Shown: in pieces, positions 9,901 through 19,084 of the stretch | How the letters are laid out: each line of letters starts with the position of its first letter | Position numbering within the stretch: the stretch's first letter is position 1 | From: Nitrososphaeraceae archaeon | Lineage (GTDB): Archaea > Thermoproteota > Nitrososphaeria > Nitrososphaerales > Nitrososphaeraceae | Assembly (NCBI GenBank): GCA_031316115.1 | Contig: JALDRC010000004.1 | Coordinates: forward strand, 62,001 to 126,000 | Reading direction: 5' to 3' | DNA length: 64,000 bases | Translations under genes and position numbers: made by a program | The notes under the pieces: generated by a model | Database searches by the model: none | Seen by the model: the letters and a program-made list of their open reading frames with translations, nothing else | Told to the model about the DNA's origin: nothing

Positions 9901-11073
9901 TTAATTGCAAACATAGTTTGCCCGAAAATGAACATTTCCGCTATCACTAACATAGAGATATCCTTTTGGATCGATAGTTATATCATGAGGAATCAAGAAT
10001 TGGTCATCCTTGCATCCTAGTATTCCCCATTTAGATAGAAAATCCCCATCATTTGAAAATTTTTGTATTCTCACATTACGAGTATCTATTACATAAACAT
10101 CTCCAGAGTTATCAATTGCTATGCCATGATCTTCAATAAATTGACCATTTTGACCTCCCTTGGATCCCCACATCCCAAGAAACTTTCCATTATTATCAAA
10201 TTTTTCTACTCTAGAGTTTTCTCTGCCATCTGTGACATAGACATTATCCTTTGAATCTAAAGAGACATCATGAATGTGAACAAATTCTCCTGGTTTGGAG
10301 CCATATGATCCCCATTTAGTAATAAATTTTCCATTATTATCAAATTTTTGAATAACAGGATTTTCTTGATCTCCTACGTAGATATTACCATGGGAATCAA
10401 CACCTATTCCCCATGGTTTCATAAACTGTCCTGTTTTTGTACCTTTTGAACCCCACATCGAGATAAATGTACCATTCTGATCAAATTTTTGAACATGACC
10501 TGTCACATAATCGACTACAAATATATTATCTTTTTTATCTATTGCAATATCTTCTGGCTGGAAGAACTCGCCTTCTCCGTCGCCCATTTTACCAAATTTC
10601 AGGAGGAAGTTACCATTCTGATCAAATTTTTGAATATTACAAAGTATTGCATCACTGACATAGATATTTCCTTTTGAATCAGATGCTATTCCATGTGGAT
10701 GTAAAAATTCCCCTTTTTTTATACCTTTTATTCCCCAACTATCAATCAACTTTCCACTCATATCATATTTTTTAATATGATGGAAATTCATTAAATCATT
10801 GGATTGCTTACTTTCTTTAACATAATTATTATCACCCAGAACGTCTGCAGTGAATGTAAAAAACTCATTATCCTTTGTGGGTTGATTATATTCTTTAATA
10901 TTAGCAACTATTTCATTCACTAATTCAGAATCCTTGCAATTTTGTACTTTATTTAATTTTTGTTGAACATCTCCATAGACAAAAAGATATGGATTGATAT
11001 TATTAAACAAATATAAAAAAATAATGAAAAAAATGAAAATTACGTTTCTATTAGAAATATAAATAGTGATCAT
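9901..11073 (-). CDS. Secreted NHL-repeat beta-propeller protein
   Basis: 390 residues. An N-terminal hydrophobic signal (about 8-28) is followed by a linker and six NHL repeats with the pattern hGIxxDxxGNhYVxDxxxxxhQKFDxxGxFxxxWG, beginning near LHPHGIASDSKGNIYVSDA. The repeats form one six-bladed propeller outside the membrane. NHL propellers bind proteins, nucleic acids or sugars; here no ligand can be named. The last blade stops after YLYVSDSGNV and ends in an unusual short tail (HFRANYVCN), so the gene may have lost its final strand by a 3' frameshift. No operon partner. Confidence 0.85.
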   Translation of the reverse strand: MITIYISNRNVIFIFFIIFLYLFNNINPYLFVYGDVQQKLNKVQNCKDSELVNEIVANIKEYNQPTKDNEFFTFTADVLGDNNYVKESKQSNDLMNFHHIKKYDMSGKLIDSWGIKGIKKGEFLHPHGIASDSKGNIYVSDAILCNIQKFDQNGNFLLKFGKMGDGEGEFFQPEDIAIDKKDNIFVVDYVTGHVQKFDQNGTFISMWGSKGTKTGQFMKPWGIGVDSHGNIYVGDQENPVIQKFDNNGKFITKWGSYGSKPGEFVHIHDVSLDSKDNVYVTDGRENSRVEKFDNNGKFLGMWGSKGGQNGQFIEDHGIAIDNSGDVYVIDTRNVRIQKFSNDGDFLSKWGILGCKDDQFLIPHDITIDPKGYLYVSDSGNVHFRANYVCN

Positions 11074-11655
11074 TCTACATTAACTATATCATGATTGAAT
11101 AAAATTGAATTCTTGTTGAGGATTAACAATATTGGTCTTTGAATCGTATATTTTATTACTCCTGATCAAATGATTAAAAGGAGTTAACAGAAGAGTAGAC
11201 AAATTAGTAGATATACTAAGCTTACGAATATTTAATGGAAATATATTGGGAGATGGAAATACAGAAATATCTTTATGCTTTCTAGTCTTTTTTAAAGTTG
11301 ATTTCCATTCTATCATATGAGTTATTAAGAGTGGAGTTATATATATAAACAGATGTGAACTTGGTTAACAGTTATGTTAACAAATTTGTTATCTTTTTCA
11401 GTAAATATTATTATAAACATTTTTCAGTATGTAAGTGAAAATTCAACTGATTTCTATCTTGCACAACAATTAAGATAGAAATCATTATCTAAAGATAATT
11501 GAATCCTTATAATAGATAATTTTGATAATTATCAGATTTCATGCCATAACTGTTTAGGGTTAATTGACAAGAATAGTAGATCATTACCTGAATTAGTAGA
11601 TAAACCACATGATCATATCTTATAGACTGCTTTTCTGAATTAAAAATTTTTGGTA
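11074..11655. other. Intergenic region between NHL and HerA-like genes
   Basis: A 75-codon minus-strand frame at 11089-11316 is present but shows no domain or codon pattern that I trust. The remainder is AT-rich and featureless. Confidence 0.4.
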
Positions 11656-14115
11656 TTAATCTGAAACTTTTTTATCCTCTGTCGGAATCCATACAAGAGA
11701 AATTAATTTAACCGAAATATCTTTCTTTGCTAACCTGACAGTTATCGTTTCTAAATCTTCGAAACTATTTCTTATTTTATGATCCAAGGCAGCAATCTCT
11801 TCCTTAAACTCATTTTCTAAATCTATTAACTGGTGTTGAAATAAATCTCTTTTTCGAATGGCCTTCTGGATATCCTTCTTTTCTTTAGTAGTCTTTGCTA
11901 ATCTTCTCATTACGCTTGAAGAGTTGTTTCTAGAATATCTAGAAACCTTTCTTCCTAAAAATGCACCTATTAATGTGCCGCCTATTGAAATCGCTGTGTT
12001 AATATTTTGTTGATTGGATTGTTCTTGTTGTATTTCGACATCATATTGAGCTCTTTGAATCTTTTCTTGAATATTGCGTATTTTTGAAGAATATTTTTGT
12101 CTTAGTTTCTCAACGGTATTGTCTCTATTTTCTCTTATTAATGTTCTAATTCTATTTCTAAAATCACTTTCAGACTCTCCAAGCTTTGAAATTTCTTTCA
12201 AATCCTTAATTTTATACAGGCTAAGTTTTTGATTTTTATATAACCAATCAATAAAATCCTTTTCCCATCTATCATATTTTTCTGCTTTTGATGCGATCAA
12301 AGGCAATTCAGTGAAATTAGAACCTTCAGATTTTTTTTGAAGGTTTTTTAAATTTATATCTATTTCTTTGGAACTTGTCCAATCAACAGAGATCGGTTCA
12401 TTAGTAATTGGCGTTATAACCTGTAGTTCCATTGTAGTATCTATTCCCAATTTGGAATCGACGAAATTCAGCGATGCTACTCCGATTATTTCTGGTCTAT
12501 AATAAAATTTACTTTGTTTATTTATTCCCAGACTCTCAACAGGTATAAAATATTGAATAATTGGAGGAGGAAGTGTAGGTTGAGTTCTTGTAAGTTTAAG
12601 TTCATTATTACTTGAAATTTGATGAATATTATTTAGGGTTTTAGAAACAGTCTCTTTTATTTCTGTTTTCTTACCATTAATAGAGAATTCAGGTAATAAT
12701 TTTATATCCTTTATTAGTTCTTTAATTTGATTTCTTGTAATAGGTCCTCGTAAATAGGATAATGCCCACCTGGTCTGAAAGATTTCTAAACCGTCTTCAT
12801 GTGTATTACTCATAACAAAAACTCTGTTTTCTAGACCAGAAATTATTTGGTCTATTTTTTGCCTATTGAAATCTTTTGTACTATTTTGCGATGATCCTTC
12901 TAAACCATCTAATACTCGTGCTTTGTCTCTCTCTGTTTGCAATCGACCAATAAACCAAGTTCCTATGTTAGACAACCCTTTGTAGTCTAGGTCTACCGGA
13001 TTTTGTGTAGCTAAAACTAAACCTAATCCAAAAGCCCTCGCTTGTTTTAATAGGGTCAATAATGGTTGCTTAGATGGAGGATTTGCTACAGGCGGCAAAT
13101 ATCCAAAAATCTCATCCATGTATAAGATAGTTCTAAGGCTGGTAGTACCAGATTGTGTTCTCATCCATGATAAAATCTGATTTAAAAGTAGCGTTACAAA
13201 GAACATACGTTCATTATCATTTAGATGAGCTGTGTAGAAAATTGAGACATTTGGTTTACCATTCTTATCGTATAACAATTTTCCAATATCAAAATCTACT
13301 CCTTCAATCCATGATGAAAAACTAGGAGATGCTACTAGATTATTCAATGACATTACAAGTTTGAATCTATCTTTAGCTGGAAAAAAAGATTCAATATCCA
13401 AAACCCCTACTTTCTTCATTGGTGGATTTTGAATGGCATTTATTAAACTTGTTAGATCAAGATCCTTACCCTCTTTCCATAATGTTTCCAGTATAGTAGA
13501 TATAAGAATATGTTCTCTATCCTCTAATGGATTTGCTTGTATTCCTGCTAGGGTTAGTAAACTATTTACAGTATTTGATATCCTTTCTCTGAATAATTCA
13601 GAGTCTTCTAAAACCTCCTTGGACGGCACCGAAAACGACTTTACGATTGAGATAGGAATTCCTGCATTGCTACCAGGAGTGTATATGATAAAATTTGCTG
13701 AATTTCGTAGATCTTGAATACGTGCTTCTGGCTGCTCCCACTCAATTAATCCATTTTTCCATGTTTCCGCTTGATTTCTCGCGTATTCTTCTAATGAAAT
13801 TCCTTTTTTAGCTGCCTCTTGTTCATTTATCCATGGTAAGAAATTTTCTCCAGTTAATTGCTGAAAGTTGAGTAATAAATTAGGAATATCTCCTTTTGGA
13901 TCGATTATTATTAATGGAATGTCATCTATGATAGCTTCTTCGAGTAATACGGTGCATAGTCCTGTTTTTCCACTTCCAGTCATACCTAAACAAACAGCAT
14001 GAGTAAGTAAATCTCTAGAATCATACAAAACTAGTGATTCTTCTCTTGTTCTTGAATGTACGTTATACTTTTTACCTAGATAAAAAATGCCTAATTTTTC
14101 ATAATCTTCAATCAT
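11656..14115 (-). CDS. HerA/FtsK-type ATPase with C-terminal coiled coil
   Basis: 819 residues. Walker A is GMTGSGKT at 44-51. IIIDPKGD near 70 is the usual second strand motif of HerA (DUF87) ATPases. Walker B is ILYMDE ending at Asp334-Glu335, followed by the sensor region LVLATQNPVDLDYK. The C-terminal third differs from DNA-end-processing HerA. A basic coiled coil (about 640-690) and a Gly-zipper segment (NTAISIGGTLIGAFLGRK) are followed by a second coiled coil (KEKKDIQKAIRKRDLF). The ATPase should form a hexameric pump, but the cargo is unknown. No NurA nuclease lies nearby, which argues against the classical DNA-repair role. The nearest same-strand genes are the Psp genes, 670 bases upstream. 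Confidence 0.85.
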   Translation of the reverse strand: MIEDYEKLGIFYLGKKYNVHSRTREESLVLYDSRDLLTHAVCLGMTGSGKTGLCTVLLEEAIIDDIPLIIIDPKGDIPNLLLNFQQLTGENFLPWINEQEAAKKGISLEEYARNQAETWKNGLIEWEQPEARIQDLRNSANFIIYTPGSNAGIPISIVKSFSVPSKEVLEDSELFRERISNTVNSLLTLAGIQANPLEDREHILISTILETLWKEGKDLDLTSLINAIQNPPMKKVGVLDIESFFPAKDRFKLVMSLNNLVASPSFSSWIEGVDFDIGKLLYDKNGKPNVSIFYTAHLNDNERMFFVTLLLNQILSWMRTQSGTTSLRTILYMDEIFGYLPPVANPPSKQPLLTLLKQARAFGLGLVLATQNPVDLDYKGLSNIGTWFIGRLQTERDKARVLDGLEGSSQNSTKDFNRQKIDQIISGLENRVFVMSNTHEDGLEIFQTRWALSYLRGPITRNQIKELIKDIKLLPEFSINGKKTEIKETVSKTLNNIHQISSNNELKLTRTQPTLPPPIIQYFIPVESLGINKQSKFYYRPEIIGVASLNFVDSKLGIDTTMELQVITPITNEPISVDWTSSKEIDINLKNLQKKSEGSNFTELPLIASKAEKYDRWEKDFIDWLYKNQKLSLYKIKDLKEISKLGESESDFRNRIRTLIRENRDNTVEKLRQKYSSKIRNIQEKIQRAQYDVEIQQEQSNQQNINTAISIGGTLIGAFLGRKVSRYSRNNSSSVMRRLAKTTKEKKDIQKAIRKRDLFQHQLIDLENEFKEEIAALDHKIRNSFEDLETITVRLAKKDISVKLISLVWIPTEDKKVSD

Positions 14116-14785
14116 AAATCCAAAGAGTAAATAAAAGAATACTAAATATATTATATAGCTAACTTTTCCAATAATTTCCTGTTGAAATGTTTTAAGTGGT
14201 GAATAGACTTTGATTATGCTCTGTTTATAGTTCTGAATATTCGATGATTTACCTCTTGTATAACTACTTATTCAATTCAAGAAATCAATCCAAATCTTGA
14301 TAGATAATGTATAAAATAAAATAGTATTTTACTGATAAATATCTTAAATAGAACGCCGTATAACAAGACAAATGAAGTAGCAAAAATATACTGTAACTTT
14401 TCATTTCTCATGTGAAAGTACACAGTTTTGCAAATTCAAAAACCACCTTGTAAAGATATTTCACACCTACTATCGATCGTATAATAATCTGGTAAAGGCC
14501 TAGATAACGTAAAAGTAATTTGTTGCATTCAACAAAGGGTATGTATTAATACAATAATAATTAATTAAAGTATGTCTAATTATTAAATTTTTATGTTCAA
14601 TTAGAAATACAGTTAATCAGAGGAAAAATTTATTCTTATCCATTTATCAATTCTGATTGTAAGTTTCAAGATTAATTTCCAGACAAGCAATTAATTCAAT
14701 ACATAGATATATTAAAACAATATAGTAAATCCTTAGAAATTATATAATTATATCATATATCATCATATATAGCGAATATTGGCAT
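14116..14785. other. Intergenic region upstream of the HerA-like gene
   Basis: AT-rich with no supportable gene; it should hold the promoter of the HerA-like gene at its left end. Confidence 0.45.
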
Positions 14786-15493
14786 TTACAAATGGTTAAA
14801 GGGTATATTCCAAATAGGGTACCATTGAGATAAGTCCTTTTCGAATGGTATATCATTTGAAATTTCTTCCATTATTTTTACCTCCATATTATTATCTCGC
14901 TTTCTTTTATCATCTATTTTTGGAATTGCTGGAACAAATGGATAAAAATTATCTCTTTTGTAATTATATATAAGATACTGATACTTATTTTGATCCGTAA
15001 GTGCAAAAGTAGGATCATCATATGAACTTTTATTTGTATATCCACTTGTATATTCAAACACAGCAGCAAGTATTTGTCGAGAAAATCCCTTCTCATGTAC
15101 AGTATCTCCAATTGCATTAATTCCTGTTAAAAGATCTTCGATACTATTTCCTTTCAGGATAAACCAAAGATAATTATATTCATCTAACAAAGATTCAAAA
15201 GAAAATGATATTCTATTTTCGTTTTTTTTGTCTGATGCTATTCCTAAAAAATTTTCAATATACTTTTTCATTTCATGAAATGATTGAACACTCACATCCT
15301 TTACGCAAATTCCGCACCTTCCAGTAGATTTCATTCCTAATTCACTTTCCAATTTTCTCGAGGCTACAGATAATGAAGATATAGCTTCACTATCTATATA
15401 TGGATTGGTTAATGTGACGTCTGGAGAACCATATTTTGATGTCCGTTCTTTTGATCCTTCAAAAAATTGCCTAATCTTTTTAAAAAAATTCAT
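14786..15493 (-). CDS. pspAB: PspA-associated protein PspAB
   Basis: 235 residues matching my knowledge of the PspAB family, soluble partners of PspA in actinobacteria and archaea. Visible family marks are the early SLSVASRKLESELGM region, the central CGICVKDV, a long alpha/beta middle, and the closing phrase DLSQWYPIWNIPFNHL, whose WYP-W core is typical of the family end. Its biochemical role is unknown; in other organisms it sits in psp operons. It is 110 bases downstream of a 132-residue gene on the same strand and 2.1 kb from pspAA, a loose cluster that is not one operon. Confidence 0.75.
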   Translation of the reverse strand: MNFFKKIRQFFEGSKERTSKYGSPDVTLTNPYIDSEAISSLSVASRKLESELGMKSTGRCGICVKDVSVQSFHEMKKYIENFLGIASDKKNENRISFSFESLLDEYNYLWFILKGNSIEDLLTGINAIGDTVHEKGFSRQILAAVFEYTSGYTNKSSYDDPTFALTDQNKYQYLIYNYKRDNFYPFVPAIPKIDDKRKRDNNMEVKIMEEISNDIPFEKDLSQWYPIWNIPFNHL

Positions 15494-15603
15494 GTAATAT
15501 AGTTTTGATTGGTCATATCTGAATTTATCGCTTTAATAGTAATAGAATTATATATATGGAGAATGATTATGTTTGCATCTAATAAAAAAAAATATTAAAT
15601 AAT

Positions 15604-16002
15604 TTATACTTGTTTATTCGAACGATATAGATCTCTCATTGCAATAAACAATTCTTCTTTATCTATTCCATCCGCTGTATTAATTTGAGTATTTTGTTTT
15701 ATATTATCAAGCACTAAGTTAGTCAATTGATCAAGTTTATCTATGTCTTTAATCCCCGTAACCTCTGATAATTTTTTTACAATGTCATATCGATCAAGAT
15801 TTTCTTGATTTGAAGTAAATTGTTTTTTTTCCTCCTCGTTAAATTGTTCTGTAATATTTCTAGGAAGTGATTGTAAAATATTTGAAGCATTTTGTGGGGT
15901 AGATTTTTGAAGAAACATCTTGGTTACAGCTCCTGTAGCCATACTTGCAAGACGGGGATCTATGCCAAAGGATTTTGCTATCATTCCAACCATACTTTCC
16001 AT
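15604..16002 (-). CDS. Conserved-looking 132-residue protein beside pspAB
   Basis: Soluble, mostly helical protein. The first 40 residues (MIAKSFGIDPRLASMATGAV) resemble the start of DUF2780/DUF937-type small helical proteins, but the match is only by eye. The second half is polar (IKDIDKLDQLTNLVLDN). It lies 110 bases upstream of pspAB on the same strand, close enough for one transcript. The role may be linked to membrane stress by position alone. It is divergent from the Pro-rich repeat protein at 16371. Confidence 0.55.
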   Translation of the reverse strand: MESMVGMIAKSFGIDPRLASMATGAVTKMFLQKSTPQNASNILQSLPRNITEQFNEEEKKQFTSNQENLDRYDIVKKLSEVTGIKDIDKLDQLTNLVLDNIKQNTQINTADGIDKEELFIAMRDLYRSNKQV

Positions 16003-16370
16003 AATTTATTTAGTTAGTAAAGAAGTTAATAAAGATTCTTAATTGATTTTGGGAAATATAATTTCAATTACTATAAGCAGGCTAAAATCCGTATAAATTA
16101 ACAATTCCCATTCAATAACAGAGACTGATATGAGGTATTAATTTCTACAGTAAAAACTACCAGATATGTTACCCCTTAAGTGAGAATTTTCAAAAATAAA
16201 TATTCTTCTCTCTTTTGTTGAATCTTCAATACTAGAAGATTTTTTGTTTTAAATTTGATTTATATAAAAATACCTCAGCATTCCATTAGTTTTAGTACTC
16301 TGTAATTTGAACAAATTGGATAGTAGAACAATAAGTTAATAATGGTAATAGCATGATCAGGATTATATAA
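16003..16370. other. Divergent promoter region
   Basis: Shared upstream region of the 132-residue gene (leftward) and the Pro-rich repeat gene (rightward). AT-rich; no gene seen and no clear operator. Confidence 0.5.
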
Positions 16371-16823
16371 GTGTCAATATCTTCATCAAAACGTATATTA
16401 TTAGTAGCAATTTTAAGTATCCTATTCATTTCCATAATATTTATTGTTATTATTTTTACAGCAAGGGATGCGCCTTATATTAGCTATGATCCTGTTCCAT
16501 CTCCGTATCCAATAACGACGCCCTATCCAATTCCTATACCAACACCATCTCCATATCAGTTTCCATTTCCGGGACCATTTGGAGGAGATTATGATTTGGA
16601 ATATCCACCATTTGAAGACCAACCTCTCATACCAGAAAGAGATCTTCGATCACTTGATTCTCCTTTTTCAGGTGACTTTCCACCATTTGAAGACCAACCT
16701 CTCATACCAGAAAGAGATCTTCGATCACTTGATTCTCCCTTTTCAGGTGACTTTCCACCATTTGAAGACCAACCTCTCATACCAGAAAGAGATCTAAGAT
16801 TCACAGATGGATTATATGACTAG
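16371..16823 (+). CDS. Membrane-anchored Pro-rich protein with 25-residue repeats
   Basis: 150 residues from a GTG start. One membrane helix at about 9-30 is followed by a Pro/Tyr-rich stalk (PSPYPITTPYPIPIPTPSPY) and almost three copies of a 25-residue repeat, PPFEDQPLIPERDLRSLDSP followed by FSGDF. The repeats are nearly identical at DNA level. The protein is probably fixed in the membrane with the acidic repeats outside. No catalytic domain is present. It lies between pspAB and pspAA on the opposite strand and is followed after 55 bases by a small membrane protein gene. Confidence 0.65.
   Translation: MSISSSKRILLVAILSILFISIIFIVIIFTARDAPYISYDPVPSPYPITTPYPIPIPTPSPYQFPFPGPFGGDYDLEYPPFEDQPLIPERDLRSLDSPFSGDFPPFEDQPLIPERDLRSLDSPFSGDFPPFEDQPLIPERDLRFTDGLYD
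16605..16798 (+). repeat. 75-bp tandem repeat, about 2.6 copies
   Basis: Copies start at 16605, 16680 and 16755, each opening CCACCATTTGAAGACCAACC. The unit is 25 codons, so copy-number change would keep the frame. The copies differ at very few bases, which suggests recent duplication. Confidence 0.85.
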
Positions 16824-16878
16824 TAAACCCAAAAAAAAAAGATTTTATATATAGCCTAGCTCAAACCAAATATATGCA

Positions 16879-17052
16879 ATGGGAATAAAACTTACTCTTC
16901 AAGATTATGTTATAATAATAGTTTTGATTGTTGCTGCAGCAATAATAATAAAGCTGTTTAGTTCATTTATAATTATATTAATTATAGGATTGGTAGGATT
17001 TTTTATATATAAAATGTATGTTGAAAAGAAAAAAGTGAATAACCGTATATAG
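16879..17052 (+). CDS. 57-residue membrane protein
   Basis: ATG at 16879 begins MGIKLTLQDYVIIIVLIVAA; stop TAG at 17050-17052. Two hydrophobic helices (about 9-24 and 29-48) form a hairpin, with a basic tail (EKKKVNNRI). It starts 55 bases after the Pro-rich repeat gene on the same strand and faces pspAA. The hydrophobic pattern and clean frame make it credible. Function unknown; small hairpin proteins often accompany membrane-stress genes. Confidence 0.6.
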   Translation: MGIKLTLQDYVIIIVLIVAAAIIIKLFSSFIIILIIGLVGFFIYKMYVEKKKVNNRI

Positions 17053-17603
17053 TTTTGTAAATATTAACGAGGGTGAAAGATTCATTCAACAATCCTTATT
17101 TGTACGATTTCTAAGTTCAAAAGAATACAGATAACATGGTTTTTACCTACAGCAGGTTCAACTTCATTGATTGAAATCTTTTACACCTTCCAGTTCTGAT
17201 AGGTAGTATGAGAAATAAAATCAGAAACGAAATTTAACTCGAGAAAGAATAATATAATATGCAGTAAATTAGAGATCTTTAGTATCTTATAGACTGAAAG
17301 TCGTATAGTCTATAAATAGATATCAACTAGACAAAATTTAATAGAAAAAAGGGAGAACACATAATAAATATTGAAATTAATTTTAGAAAAAAGATTTGGC
17401 TACAGCCATTTGATTCATAAAAAGCTTAGCGAATTATCGTATTAAAACGAAATATAAAAAATCAACAAAAATCAAGGAAACAAAAAGGACATAGTTTGAA
17501 CGGTCATATAAAAGCAAATAATAACAATAATTTTTTATTAAACGACGTGAACATTATCTTATTGGAATATAACTAAACGAGATATGAAAATAAAAAATTT
17601 CTA
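17053..17603. other. Intergenic region between convergent genes
   Basis: AT-rich, with no supportable gene. It separates the small membrane-protein gene from pspAA. Confidence 0.45.
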
Positions 17604-17933
17604 TTAGTTATCTTTGATTAAACCTTCTCCAGCAAAGATTTTTTTGAGGTCATTTAGTGATATATCTAAGTCTGGTACTATGATATCTGATTCCATTATT
17701 TCAGTGTGTCCTATTTTTTGACCTTTAGAAGTCACAATGTCATTCATTTTTTGAATACTATCATAGATTTCTTTTAGCTCTTCACTGTCATCATCTTCAC
17801 TAAAGCTTTGGATTTTTTTAACAAGATCTACAATTTTATTATCAATTTCGTTTAGTTGTTCAATAGCTTGAGGATCAACTCTAAACTGACCATAAGTCAT
17901 TATTCTAACGATTTTTTCTTGATTAGCAGACAT
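17604..17933 (-). CDS. pspAA: PspA-associated protein PspAA
   Basis: 109 residues. The start IVRIMTYGQFRVDPQAIEQL matches the conserved opening of PspAA (IVRI...GQ.RV.......LN.LD), and the end PDLDISLNDLKKIFAGEGLI matches the family close. PspAA is a small soluble partner that binds PspA/IM30 coiled coils in actinobacterial and archaeal psp operons. It starts 22 bases after the pspA stop, so the two are clearly one operon. An acidic loop (EDDDSEELKE) sits in the middle. Its exact action is not known. Confidence 0.85.
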   Translation of the reverse strand: MSANQEKIVRIMTYGQFRVDPQAIEQLNEIDNKIVDLVKKIQSFSEDDDSEELKEIYDSIQKMNDIVTSKGQKIGHTEIMESDIIVPDLDISLNDLKKIFAGEGLIKDN

Positions 17934-17955
17934 TTGTACATGTTTACTCCTTATA

Positions 17956-18663
17956 TTAAGAGAGTTCTGATTTCAATTTTGCTAATTCTTCATCTACTGC
18001 ACTATTTAATGATACTTTTTTTAGTTCCTTTTCAATATCTGTGTCTTGGGGTTCATAAGTCTTAGTATAATCAGTCAGGATTCCCGAATCCAACATCTCA
18101 TCAAGAGCTTCCGCTTTTGCTTGCATTTTATCCGTTTTTTCCTCTACCCTACTAAGAATCATTCCTACGTCTCCCATTTCTTCAGAAATTCCAGATATAT
18201 TTTCTTTAATTCGTACTTGAGCTTCAGCTGCCGAATACTTTGCTTTCATCGTCTCTTTTTTGACTTTAAATTCTTCAATTTTTGAATTCAGACGTCTTTC
18301 TGCATCTTCTAATTTGACTTGATCCTTTTCTATCCCCTCTATTTGTTTATCTAATTCTTTTACCTGTAAACTTATTACACTCTTTCTTTCTAATGCCAAC
18401 CTTGCTAAATCCTCTCTATTTGCTTTTAATGACCTACGGGCCTGATCCTCAAGAGTTGTTACATTTGCTAAAAGTTTCGCTCTTTGCATTTCTATTCTTT
18501 TCTTTGAAGTAATAACTTGGCTAATGTCTCGTCTTAATTTGTTTATTAACTCGTGTTGTTTTTCAAAAGAATAGTTCAACATTTCTTCTGGATCTTCAAA
18601 TTTTTCTGCTACACTGTGTGCCTTTGCTTTAAAGATCGACATTATTCTTTCTAATAATCCCAT
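17956..18663 (-). CDS. pspA: PspA/IM30/Vipp1-family membrane-stress protein
   Basis: 235 residues, the usual family length. The N-terminal amphipathic helix (MGLLERIMSIFKAKAHSVAE) binds lipid. The conserved EDPEEMLNY motif follows, then a long coiled coil (about 30-185) with the family's LAR.AL-like section (EDLARLALERK). ESCRT-III-like PspA proteins form oligomers on damaged membranes and keep up the proton gradient. pspAA follows after 22 bases. The start ATG at 18663 fits the amphipathic helix exactly. Confidence 0.92.
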   Translation of the reverse strand: MGLLERIMSIFKAKAHSVAEKFEDPEEMLNYSFEKQHELINKLRRDISQVITSKKRIEMQRAKLLANVTTLEDQARRSLKANREDLARLALERKSVISLQVKELDKQIEGIEKDQVKLEDAERRLNSKIEEFKVKKETMKAKYSAAEAQVRIKENISGISEEMGDVGMILSRVEEKTDKMQAKAEALDEMLDSGILTDYTKTYEPQDTDIEKELKKVSLNSAVDEELAKLKSELS

Positions 18664-18728
18664 TTTGAATATTGATAATTTGTTTAAATGATATTAAAGT
18701 GTATTTGTTGTTGTGACTATCTTAATAG

Positions 18729-18863
18729 TTATGTAAATTCACCAATAATTGATTTTAATTTATTTATCATTTGCTCATCTGAATCTCTTTTTATGATTTC
18801 TGTGAAAATCTGTGTTGGTTGATAACTATAATGGGTCCTAAAAAAAGAAAAATCAAATAGCAA
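18729..18863 (-). CDS. Possible small protein upstream of pspA
   Basis: A clean frame from TTG (18863) to TAA (18729) reads LLFDFSFFRTHYSYQPTQIF then ends SDEQMINKLKSIIGEFT, 44 residues. It ends 66 bases before pspA on the same strand, so it could be the first gene of the psp transcript or the 3' remnant of a lost gene. The composition is protein-like. No family recognised and no ATG start. Confidence 0.35.
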   Translation of the reverse strand: MLFDFSFFRTHYSYQPTQIFTEIIKRDSDEQMINKLKSIIGEFT

Positions 18864-19084
18864 ACCTTCTAATATTGAACTTTAAAGGAAGGAGGTATGA
18901 AATATAAATTTTTTATACTTTTCAGAGTCAAGAATCTATAACAAAAAAAATAGAAAATTACAGTATAAAATATAGATATTAAATCAAATATAAAATTGAA
19001 AATACTTGAACATGTAATGTCAAATGAATTTATTAATAAGGAAATGGCCAAAAAATTGATACTTATGCCACAGTAAATAGGATA

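Noticed and set aside
10063-10677. Plus-strand frames opposite the NHL gene
   Set aside because: Repeat-driven shadows of the NHL propeller gene.
11089-11316. 75-codon minus-strand frame
   Set aside because: No domain, odd composition (Leu/Thr/Ser/Asn runs), no partner; likely chance.
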